NCBI GenBank assembly: GCA_034440635.1 | Contig: JAOTON010002231.1 | Location: forward strand, 124,001-188,000 | Source of the DNA: Lepas anatifera | Taxonomy: Eukaryota; Arthropoda; Thecostraca; Lepadidae | DNA length: 64,000 nt | Direction of reading: 5' to 3' | In this document: piece after piece, positions 35,121 through 45,330 of the stretch | How positions within the stretch are numbered: the stretch's first letter is position 1 | Layout of the letters: the number at the start of each line of letters is the position of its first letter | Notes under the pieces: generated by a model | What the model was told of the DNA's origin: nothing | The model's input: the letters and a program-made list of their open reading frames with translations, nothing else | The model's database searches: none | Position numbers and translations under genes: made by a program

Positions 35121-35654
35121 ACGAAACGTACCACGGATGTCTCCGTGAAAAGGCATGGCTGCCGCTTCAAATTTATATTACATTTTCGCCACAACTTCAG
35201 CTTACATCTGCTTACTTCTGCTAATTTCTCATTACTTCTGCCGCCCACGGGGTAGATATTGTAGCACTAAGCACAACACCAGCACCGATGTCAGCCACAC
35301 CGGAAATCACCCAGCTCACACGCGTGGTCAGCAGCCGCCTGGCGGTGCTGTACGGAAACCACTAGTAGGCCTAAATTAAACTATTGCCAGCCAATAACAG
35401 TACCAGAGTAATTATTTTCCACCAATTCAAGCCTTTACCTAATATTAGTTAACCTAACTCCTCAAATACACAACCTAATAATAATTTCTACAGTATGACC
35501 GGAAGTAGGTCAACATCTACCGCAACCGGTGGTGCAACGATCAGCCCAAAGCGGTAGCGCGCTAGTGCTGTCGCCTTTACATACGAATCACTCGAGGCGT
35601 TGCTCTAGTGACAACCAGCAAATCAGCCGTAGACACCAGTCTACACATCTACAT
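35121..35654. other. Unassigned, possibly 3' part of the LINE insertion
   Basis: It lies between the LINE 3' region and the resumption of TTAA copy 5. It ends ACACATCTACATCTAC, a short repeat of the kind some LINEs carry as a tail, so it may belong to the same insertion. No gene. Confidence 0.35.
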
Positions 35655-36365
35655 CTACAAGAACGCTTTTCTGAGCAATCTGATCATTTTCAATGATTTT
35701 TGTGCCCTTTTAGATCATAATACAACTTTTCCCTCATGCTTTTGCTATGGGAGGGAGAGATCACTTCATGGCCTGACCTCAGGTCAAAAAACATAAAAAA
35801 TCACGAATATATATTTTTAAGCCCTGTAGGGGCCATGAAGTGCAAAAAAGTATCAAATCGATAGACCTAGGAATATAACAATGATAAAGCTCAAAATTTG
35901 AATTGAGGTGACCTTGGTTGACCTCACCTGGTGACCTGACCTAGTGTGACCCGGGGTAAAACATTTCAGCGATGATAGGAAAATAATGTGGTGTGAGGTA
36001 GATTTCTCAACTGCGGTGTTGCGCCTCGTTGTTTTTCTGTTATTTTAAAGAAAAACCTAGGAGGGGGCCATTGGTGGCCCCGGTGGGGGCCAGGGTTAAG
36101 AAAGAACATAGTATTAGGTAGGACGCCATAAGACTATAACTTTCGATGCAAGACATTGCTTTGTGCAGTTATAAATATGCTACCAAAACATGTCTGTTTT
36201 CTCTTTCGCAAACTTCCCGCAGGCTTGATCTTTCTCCTTGATATTTTGAGAACATATTTCGGAGACAAATACAAGCTAGCATTTGTAAGACATTAAAAAA
36301 TATTTGTATACTTTTAGCTCGATTTGGCCTCTAGGGCTTCCATGGCAACCCGATACATTTCACCT

Positions 36366-37384
36366 TTAACCCTCGCCCCACCGGGTGCCATCGATCCCCC
36401 AAGGCTTGTTTTTCGGGATAGCAGAAAAACGACGCGGCGCAGCGCCGCGGTTGAGGTCTTTATCTCTCAACCCATCATTTTCTAACAATCTCTGAAAATT
36501 TTTACCCCGGCTCACCCAAGGTCAGGTCACAAGGTGAGGTCAACCAAGGTCACCTCACTTCAACTTTTGAGCTCTATAACGGCTAAATTTATTAGTCGAT
36601 CAATCTGAAACTTCCTACAATTCATGACCCTTTCAGGGTCTATAATGTGTATATCTGGGATTTTTTCGATTTCGTGACCTGAGGTCAGGTCACGAGGTGA
36701 TTTCGCCTATTGAAAAAGCATGGGAAAAACTGTCTTATTATCTAAAAGTCACGATTGCAAATGCTCAGCCTGCTCAAAAAGAGTTCTTGGACACCCCTTT
36801 ACGAATCTCATGGGCTATACTTTCCCTCTGACCTCTCCGAGGTCATCCAAGGTCACCAGGGTCTAAAAAGTATTTTGAAAAAAAATTTTGACCTAATTAA
36901 GCTAGAGCGTTGGATCGACACCAACGTGTATATCTCGTCACTGGCTTTTATTTGATACACAGCAGGGTTACTTTCTGACTTTTCGTGACCTCAGGTCTTA
37001 TAAGGTCACGAAGTGATCTCTGGAGGTCAAACCACTGGCGGGAGGTCATTACTTTCCACATAGTGTAAACTGTTCTGGCATTTTCCTATCCAATGTACAT
37101 TACAAGATCTCAATAGCTTTAACGGCATAAGAGTTATGCCCAACTTTCTTAAGCATTGCATATTTTAGTGAAAAGCCTATCGTGACCCAACTTGACCTCT
37201 GGAGGTCAAGCCATTGACCTGAGAGCTTAAATATGTTAAGTAATTTCTTACTGAATTCACGCGAGCTTTCCAATGCACTTCTCAGATTTTTGCTTAAACC
37301 CCATATTTTCGGAGTTAGAGGGGGTCATCGATGGCCCCCGGTGGGGCGAAGGTGGTGCCGGCCCCCCGGTGGGGCGCGGGCTAA
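36366..37384 (-). mobile_element. TTAA family 1 copy 7
   Basis: Reverse orientation: starts TTAACCCTCGCCCCACCGGG and ends GGTGGGGCGCGGG then CTAA, a one-base change from TTAA. Full length (about 1.02 kb), with the usual AGGTCA-rich interior. Confidence 0.85.
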
Positions 37385-37872
37385 AGAGGAGCATTTTGAA
37401 CAGAGAGAAATGTTCTATTTTACGAGCAGATTTTTCTTCCAAAATGATGAATCATGAAACACTATTCTTATTTAGTCAGTGGGGGGGGAGAAAAATGGTT
37501 TGGCCCTCTATTTTGCTTTGAAGAATTAGCCTGAATACCCCTCAGTGGAAGAGCTCCTGTCTTCTGAGCCACAGGTCCCGGGGGTACATGTTCCGGCAGA
37601 GCATCTGAATAGTCTGCTCTGATCCTCCAAAACCCTTCCAACATATTGAGAGTTGACCGCACCATATAACCCTGGCACTTGGTGCGTCGTTAAACTCCAG
37701 AAATTATTATTAGAGGACAGTGTGAAGACCTGCAGATATTTATCTCCCATGGTAGCCCTTTTGTCAGGGTGAACTGTATTGACGTATAGAGAATATAACT
37801 ATCGTGATTAAGTGCTTACATTGAATTTAAGATGAATTTCTCTCCACTTATATCCATCGATATCAACGTTTT

Positions 37873-37933
<61 letters not shown>

Positions 37934-38577
37934 ATATATATATATACATATATATATAAAGTGAAAAAATTCCTGATACCGAGATATGATCTATATCAAC
38001 TTTGCGCTTCTGTGTAGTGAGATCAGGCAATTGAGAATGTTGAAACAGCATTGATCACTGAATTTGCTTTCGTTCAATAGGCCTCACCTTTCAACGATGC
38101 GGAAAGCACGCGATGTTAATTTCGGTCCGATGAGAGTAGAGTAGACCTTCAGGTGCACAAAACAACACTTGTGCACGATTTATTCAAGTTCCAGCATTTC
38201 CTTTTATCTTTTGTAAGTCAGGCCTGCTTTGATACGTTCTTGAATTTTTTGTGAGGTGATCTTTCTTGAGGTACGATAGTACGCAATTCTAGCCAAACTG
38301 ATCATTAACCCACATTTAGAGTCTTAGCAGCTGACGTACCTTAAAACTACACTGATCATTACCTCCTGGGAATTTATCGCCTTACACGAATTACAACTCC
38401 ACGAACTGGTTATCAAAATAACAAAAATTACATATACATGTATTGGATGATAACGAAACACACAAAAGCACACGGTTTAAATGTTGCATGATTATGCACT
38501 TCTTTGTTTTACACAGAACGTAACAAAACACACATTTATGACGGGACAGAAACAGACGCTTCAACAAGGTGGCTTAT
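37385..38577. other. Unassigned stretch downstream of cuticle gene B
   Basis: No gene is recognised. A TA-rich microsatellite lies at about 37880-37956. From about 38340 to 38577 the sequence (inverted) aligns with the 3' flank of cuticle gene C, for example AATACATGTATATGTAATTT and GATAACCA(G/C)(T/C)TCGTGGAGTTGT. Confidence 0.5.
37880..37956. repeat. TA microsatellite
   Basis: Nearly pure alternating T and A with a few G and C interruptions. The Ile-Tyr repeat frames that cross it are artefacts. Confidence 0.95.
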
Positions 38578-40345
38578 CTACTTGGGAAGGTGGTCACCCT
38601 CGGCCTGGAAGCCGTTCTCGTCGGCGACCCAGGTCACCGTGTAGGTCTGGCCCTCCCACTCGTAGCTGTAGCTGCCGGTCCTTACGTAGTTGCCCGACTC
38701 GGGTTCGGCACCAGGGTAGGAGATGCCGTCCTCCTGCGTGTTGATGCCGTTGCTGGTCTCCACGCTGTAGGTGGAAGCACAGAATATAGTTGGAAGAAGT
38801 GGAAGCCGAAGTATATGTTTTTGAAATATATTATCTGTTCGTCTACTAGGCAATTCAAAACACGATTAAACCGTATTCTGACATTCATGAGCAATCTGAA
38901 TTTAACCAATCTAATTTTAACCAAAATCGTTCTGGTGGGATCACTGAAACAGGAGCAACCATCACGAATAACATCACAAAAAACAATTTTACTTTTCCAC
39001 TTGCATTTGACTTACTTTGATTCGTAAGATCCATCCTCGTTGATTTGGAACTGGTAGTTGTTGATCTTGGCATCCTTGTCTCCAAGGGCCACAGCGACCA
39101 GGCACAAGACGATGAGCTGAAAATGATTCAGAATGATAGTGATTTGCGGTAGATATCATGACCTACGGCTGGGCTGGTGAAAAATAACAGTCATCTACGG
39201 TACTCCGCCAAGACAGAATGTATCCAGGCAGCATGAGAAACTGGCATACCTTATTTCCTAGTCCTGACACAATATCTATACCTTTCCTTTTCTATAAAGA
39301 CTACCGCAGGCCAGTTGAGTTTATAGTGAAGTTCTGGGAACTTTCCTGTGTTGATATTGGGACGGTCTAGGTTTTACGTTTTGTACAATGACAAAACGTA
39401 ATGACAAACGTACGTTTTGTAACATTATTCTCTCTTGGGCATTAAAAGTCAGCAGGCACCAGCATTTTGATATCTATATATTTCTGTTTCCCCGATCCAG
39501 CCCTAAATAAATGCTGCCTGACCCATGCTGTCGGTGAGCTCTATAATGCCATGTATGATGATGATCCATGCCTGGCTTCAAGTGCCGTTCCCATTGCATC
39601 CCATACCGTTCTATTCCTCTGAAATTTTCAGAAAAAAACGTCCCATTTCCAAACATTACCAAATGAGCCCTGACATTTTCTGTTCCATTTCGCACCATTC
39701 CGACCCGCCCAATAATTCACATTCCGTTCTCAGTCTCATGCAGACCTCTTGTGATACAAGGCAGCAGAAGGAAGAACAACGCTCAGTAACATGAAAACTG
39801 CTGCTCATTCCTACATCCTGTACCCGAATCTTTATATTGTCCTTTTCAGAGCTGCCGATACTGAGTCATATTGTGTGAGAAGGCCCTAAAAACTTTATTT
39901 TAGATCATATTCTTTTGCTTGACTTAGCAGCAATTAGTTTTTTTCTGTTTTCAAAGCGACAGTGCTGGTCACCTTACTCTCAGCGCTATTAGAACTGCAG
40001 GGTAAACAATTAAAAAATTGGCCTAAAACAGGTGATTTCAAGCATTCCAGAACATAATCCCGAATCCATATCTCATCTTAAGAAATGGAGTGTTCTTCGG
40101 TTTTATTCTCACGCCTATTAACTTTTCTTTGTGAGTGCTTATTTGAAACACCATGCGGCTTCCACACAGAGACTTAGATGGCATTAACGGGGTGGTGCAC
40201 CTGTACATATATAATTCAGTTACTATTGTCAGGAAAGCTATTGACTCCATTATTTTTAAGGTAGACAAAACAAGTGAAAATAGACATCAGAAAAGTTTAT
40301 CATGCCTTGAATACAGCATAATAAGCCAGGGCTTACCAGCTTCAT
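38578..40345 (-). CDS. RR-1 cuticular protein, copy B (98 aa, three exons)
   Basis: Minus-strand exons are 40345-40337 (Met-Lys-Leu), 39116-39016 and 38764-38578; the stop codon is at 38580-38578. Introns are 1220 and 251 bp with GT..AG ends (donor GTAAGC, then GTAAGT). The predicted protein is identical at every residue to copy A: signal peptide MKLLIVLCLVAVALG, then an RR-1 chitin-binding domain ending DENGFQAEGDHLPK. Its orientation is opposite to A and C. Intron 2 is almost the same as in A, whereas intron 1 shares little with A or C beyond the splice sites. The 3' flank resembles that of C more than that of A. Intact, presumably functional. Confidence 0.95.
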
Positions 40346-40405
40346 AGTGAAAATCGTCAGTGGAGAGCACCAGCTAGAATCTGACGAGTTGTCAACTACT
40401 CCTGT

Positions 40406-40610
40406 CTTATATATTAGTCCGCAGTCTGCACCTCTGCTGCTGGAGAGATATAATCTGCAGAAAATAAGGACAAACTGAACTCCTCAATTTCTTAGGACCT
40501 TGGGATATCGCGACAAAACATACTGCTGTACGCAGCTCTATTGTTTTGCTGACCCCTACATATTTGCCTGTTATCTCTCGGCCGACTGCTTGGTCAGTTT
40601 TTTTCACCTC
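40406..40610 (-). promoter_or_regulatory. Promoter of cuticle gene B, TATA box at 40406-40413
   Basis: TATATAAG on the minus strand ends exactly 60 bp before the ATG, as in A and C. The shared motif TGTCGCGATATCCCA is at 40515-40501. Alignable sequence extends back to AGAGGTGAAAA near 40610. The region between motif and TATA has diverged, so the conserved strings stand out. Confidence 0.75.
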
Positions 40611-40619
40611 TGGTCAAAA

Positions 40620-42165
40620 GCGGGATCACCCTGCAAGACTGCACTTTCTATTTCAGGCAATGGTGATCGTGCCAAATCATTGCTGGGCTTCGATGTAGCG
40701 GGCCTGGTCAATGAAAACTGGTCGCAGAGATAATAGCGTGGATAATGTTTCATCATAATTCCTTTCCAATCCCTCGAATGGGGAGTGAAGGTCCTATAAT
40801 TTCAGTGAGAGGGAGGTGATGTCTCAGGGGGGGGGTGGCATGCATCATCTACAGATGATTTCATGCATTTGGAGGGAAATCATCCCCAACTTTTGACGAT
40901 TTCTAAAGGATGGCCGACTCAAAAGTCTTACCGAGAAGAAACGGAGAAAACTTGGCTGAAGCTAGACATTGTCTGGAGAGCAGCCATAGTTATAGTCGGA
41001 CGAAATTCTGCCGTTAGACTGGCGGTAAACAATGAAGGAAGACATGAAAAAGAAAACAAAACGAAAACACGAGGGGAGTAAACAAAGGTGTGGGCTTTGC
41101 TAAGGAGTTCGAGATAGTGCCAGTGATTGGCTTAAGAGCCAGCATTTTCAGAAGCCAACACTAGTCTAACATTTGTCTACAGTACGGGATATTGGTCCGT
41201 GCATCTATATATAGGATTTCAGACTCCGACCTAACAGTGCAAAGGATATTGCAAAGGACGGCACAGGTATAAATGCTTGGTTTTATCTGTTGTCTTATTG
41301 AAAATGTTTGTGTGTGATTTCAGAAGATCTTCATTAACGATATATAGATATTGCTATAAATATTGCTTCACTTGTTACTCCTGAATTACGCGCTGAGTAA
41401 TTTCTAGACAGTATTCCCTATAGAACGAAATTCGAAGGCTCAAAGGTTACAACAGTAACCCATTGAAATATTATTGACATCATATGCCTCTTGACCAGTT
41501 AGACATGTTGTTTGTCTTAATCATCGATTAATTACCATTGCTCTACCAATCAATTTCATACTGGCTCTACGGCTCCCTTGCCTGCATAAGACGATTTCCA
41601 GCACTGGAGAAAAATGTTTCACTCACGGAACATTCTGGCCCTATACCCATTTTCTGATGGCTTTTGGACAAAATTACACGACTTTCCTAGATACAAGAGT
41701 ACGGTGCCCCCTGAAATAAATAGAGCATGACTTCGGGATCCTGACCAGGAATAGGCAGCCTCAGCTGGCCACAGCCAGGCCAGAAAGTGTGGATCAGTGT
41801 TGCGGCTACCCTCGATGGTGCTAAGCGAAAAACAAGTATCCTGCAGCCGCTCAAACTATTAACCCACGTGATGGAAACAGCTCTGAGCACCGCGGGCAAA
41901 ACTACGTCCACGTCCACCTCAGAAAAAAATACACCAAGTACAGATAATGGCGATTCATACTCATTTGTGAAGTAGTTCTTCATGTTTTAGCTTTGAAATA
42001 TAAGGGGGAATGCAGGAGCAGCCTTTGCTGCTCCCACATCCGTGCCGGATTTGGCGTTATTTTAGGGGTGCCCTGCGGTATAAGGCGGGCACATATACCG
42101 GACCATTTTCTGGGATAGGGAACACTTATGTACGTTCTTTAATTCAATAAGAGAGAAATACAAGC
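40620..42165. other. Unassigned stretch
   Basis: No gene recognised. Short frames at 40863-41081 and 41787-41975 have no identifiable domains. Confidence 0.4.
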
Positions 42166-44198
42166 TTAACACGCGCCCCGCTGGTGCTTTGAAAAAAAAA
42201 AAAAAAAATCCCTTGCATGACGCGCCCCGCTTGGGGGGCGTTTTTCGCCACCCCCTCCGTATCTCGTTCCCCACGAAAGCTAAAGGAAAATTACGGGCGG
42301 CGTTCGAAAGCTCTTTTTAGACAGGAATTTATAAGAAACATTTATGTGGTAATATTAGGTGATGGTTAAAGAATGCATAGGCTACAACAGTGACGTCTCT
42401 CCTCAGGAGAGCTAGAGCAAATCTTTATGCCTCATTGGATTCCTCTCATCGCGGCAAATTGAATGATGTATAATATGACCTTGCTAGATTAAATAGTCAA
42501 AATGACCTGACCTCGCCCTAGGTCAGGGTCACAGAGTGACCTGGTATGGTCATGTTGCATATCAATCGACTTCCCGTGACAATATAAACATAATGCAAGC
42601 AAAATGGGAGCTTTATTTCAATTCAGTGAGAAGTTATTGGCGAAACAATCACTCTCTGCTCCTGTGACCTGATATGACCTTTGAGAGGTCAGATGCTCAA
42701 AAATTCGACTTTAAGGTCAAGATCGTGGTAAGAATAGACAGTTTGAGGATTTTCAGTCTTATCTATCCAGTACTTCCTAAAAACAAGTCCATTCTATTTT
42801 TCACCATAGACTTATAACCCTCGCCCCACCGGGGGCCATCGCTGCCCCTAAGGTTTTTTTCGAGATAGCAGACAAACGACGAAACGCAGCACCACGGTTG
42901 AGGGCTCTATCTCTCACCTCATCATTTTCCCACCATCCCTGAAAATTTTTACCCCGGGGCACCCAAGGTCAGGTCACCAGGCGAGGTCAACCAAGGTCAC
43001 CTCACTTCAACTTTGAAGTTCTATAAGAATTACATTTCTTAGTCGATCGATTTGAAACTTGCTTACACTTTATGACCCTTTCAGGGTCTATAATGTGTAT
43101 ATCTGGGATTTTTTCGATTTCGTGACCTGAGGTCAGGTCACGAGGCGACCTCTCCCATTGGAAAAGCATGGGAAAAAGCTGTCTCGTGATCTAAATGCCA
43201 CAAAAATTGATTGCAAATACTCAGGTTGCTCAGAACAGCGTTTTTAGACACCCTTTCACTGATCCCAGGGGCATATTTGCCCTTTGACTTTTCCAAGGTC
43301 ATCCAAGGTCACCAGGGGTCAAAAACAGTATTTTGAAAATAACTTTTGACCTAATTAAGCTAGAACGCTGAAACAAACACCATCGTGTTTGTCTTGTCAC
43401 TGGCTTTCATGTCATATATAGCAAAGTCACTTTCTGACCTTTCGTCACCTCAGGTCATATTAGGTCATGAGGTGACCTCTGGAGGTCAAACCACTGGCGG
43501 GAGGTCTTAACGTTCCACACAGTGAAAAAACGGTCTAGCAATTTCCTATCAAATGTACTTAACCAGATCTCAATAGCTCTAATGGCATAGGAGTTATGAC
43601 CAGTTTTCTTAAGCATTGCATATTTGAGTGAAAATAGCCTATCGTGACCTTTCTTGACCCCTAGAGGTCAAACCATTGACCTGAGCGCTTAAAAATGTGA
43701 AGTAATTTCTTACTGAATTCACGCGAGCTTTCTAATGCACTTCGCAGATTTTCGCTAACCCCCATATTTTCGGAGTTAGAGGGGGCCATCGATGGCCCCC
43801 GGTGGGGCGAAGGTGGCGCCGGCCCCCGGTGGGGGCGCGGGATAATGGGGTGACCAAAAAGTTGACCCCACCTTAGGTCTCCAATATCAAAATTCCGAGA
43901 TAGCAGATTTGTAGACCCTAATAACCTTATCATATTGTGGAAGTTTCAAAGTGATCAGTTTGCTAATGTTCCCTGGGCGCTGCTTCAAACTCGTAATTTT
44001 AGGTTTTGAGGTCGGGTCACTTGACCCTGAATAGTTCCTTGACCTGACATGACCTTAACTCAAAAATTCGGTCAGATGTGCAAAATTGATTAGAAATAAG
44101 GTACCGTAAGCTTCGTTGTTCTGCGTCTCTTTGTTTTTGAGCTATGTGGGAAAAACCAGGAGGGGGCGAATTTCGCCCCCCAGCGGGGCGCGTGTTAA
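42166..44198. mobile_element. TTAA family 3 element (hosts family 1 copy 8)
   Basis: It starts TTAACACGCGCCCCGCTGG and ends CCAGCGGGGCGCGTG then TTAA (44195-44198), an inverted pair. Without the nested copy it is about 1.0 kb. Near the left end a short run of 17 A and a second ACGCGCCCCGCTTGGGG suggest that the terminus was duplicated by a small insertion. The interior holds many AGGTCA/TGACCT hexamers and no coding frame. Confidence 0.75.
42814..43845 (-). mobile_element. TTAA family 1 copy 8 (nested in family 3, at ATAA)
   Basis: Reverse orientation: starts ATAACCCTCGCCCCACCGGG and ends GGTGGGGGCGCGGG then ATAA (43842-43845). Both ends carry ATAA instead of TTAA, so the target here was probably a variant ATAA site that was duplicated. 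Full-length interior. Confidence 0.85.
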
Positions 44199-45110
44199 TA
44201 CACCAAAATCACCTGGTGGACAATAGGCGACACACAGCAGAGATGGCGGGAGGGTTTGGAGTTCCAGAACGAGTGTCTCAGTGTCCGCCACCTCCAAATC
44301 GTCTCGTCTGAGCGGACACAGGGTTGCTCTCACGGCACATGCAACACCGCCTGCATGTGTCGGGCGATCTCGGCGATGTCATGTGTGCCCTAGGAGTGCT
44401 GACTGGAGTTCTAAGGTCTACACGCTATAGTCCAACCAGGTCTCAGTCCATGCGATTACATCATGTCTCTGAAGCTCTGGTGCGCAGCATCGCAAATCGC
44501 CCAGCTTATTCCTGATGCTCCGGACATTTAGCACTAGCAGACGGACGCCGCCAGTATGGTTCACGCCTTCTCTCTGATGTCCAGGGCTGGTAGCATGAAG
44601 CGGTTCGTGTCGAGCAACAGCAGCAGCGGCAGGTCCCGGGTATGTTGCCATATCTCCTGAGATCACCAATCTGGTTACGTTGAACGTAGAAACAGACTTG
44701 GTGTCGTGACAGGCTCCAGATCGAAAGAATCGAGGTGCCCGACCCCGGCGAATCCGTACTCGAAGGCGCACAGTTTCAGCCGTGCCAGGCGGAATCAATG
44801 CCGCCCACTGCACTCCTGGTGGAGCTCCATCTGCACCAGGAGGCGCTGCGAGAGCTCTCCAAACGTGAACAGCGCCTCCCATGGCGAATGTGAAGTTGAT
44901 CGCACGTGGGGCAGATGGCGCACAGGACCAGATGTCAAATAGGGTCCTGCATTCGGCGGAGGGGCAAAGTAACGCGGAGGCAGCGACAAATAAAATCCCA
45001 GCTGTCACCAGGATCCGAACCTGTGCCTCCTCCGTAGTACGCAAGCGTCCTCGCCACTCAGCCATCGGCTCCCGGATTTGAAGTTCCACATCCACAGTTT
45101 GTACTCGAGA
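44199..45110 (-). mobile_element. LINE 5' fragment: N-terminal region with 2A-like motif and endonuclease start
   Basis: A minus-strand frame (44418-45095) has a hydrophobic segment ILVTAGILFVAASALLC. Later it reads LVISGDMATYPGP, resembling the (D)xExNPGP 2A-like element found ahead of the endonuclease in some LINEs. It then enters the endonuclease start, VRLLVLNVRSIRNKLGDL and HDVIAWTETWLDYS, and stops. After a frameshift the endonuclease continues (RRDDLEVADTETLVLELQ, CVAYCPPGDFG) until TTAA family 3 interrupts it at 44198. No RT follows on this strand. Confidence 0.75.
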
Positions 45111-45330
45111 ATGTTCAGGAACGACTCAGTTCGCTAGCAAGTCGGCAATGCCTAACGGTGAACAAGGAAACGTTCCTAGCTGGGGTCAATGGCGCGACGA
45201 GCCCCACCCCGGGGGCCGAGGCTGTTTTATCCATAATGCCTTGGATTCACAAGCCTTTAGAACTCGGGAGCACCTAGACTTTGTTGGCACACAAAACACC
45301 ACCTTGACAAGATGAGTATGACATCGCTGT
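45111..45330. other. Unassigned spacer between head-to-head LINEs
   Basis: A short stretch between the two oppositely oriented LINE fragments. It may include LINE 5' untranslated sequence. No gene. Confidence 0.35.

Larger units (their letters stand above)
31934..36099 (+). mobile_element. TTAA family 1 copy 5 (outer, split by copy 6 and a LINE)
   Basis: It starts TTAACCCGCGCCTCACTGGG and ends GGTGGGGGCCAGGG then TTAA (36096-36099). Three pieces of one element can be followed: 31934-32180, 33255-33630 and about 35655-36099. The first break is copy 6 at an internal TTAA (AATGC/TTAA/GAAACC); the second is a LINE inserted near GTGAAAGGGTG. Confidence 0.85.

Noticed and set aside
37832..38051. 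Frames rich in Ile-Tyr on both strands
   Set aside because: They are translations of the TA microsatellite.
40863..41983. Short frames suggesting genes upstream of cuticle gene B
   Set aside because: No domains, no splice structure and no similarity to anything else in the window.
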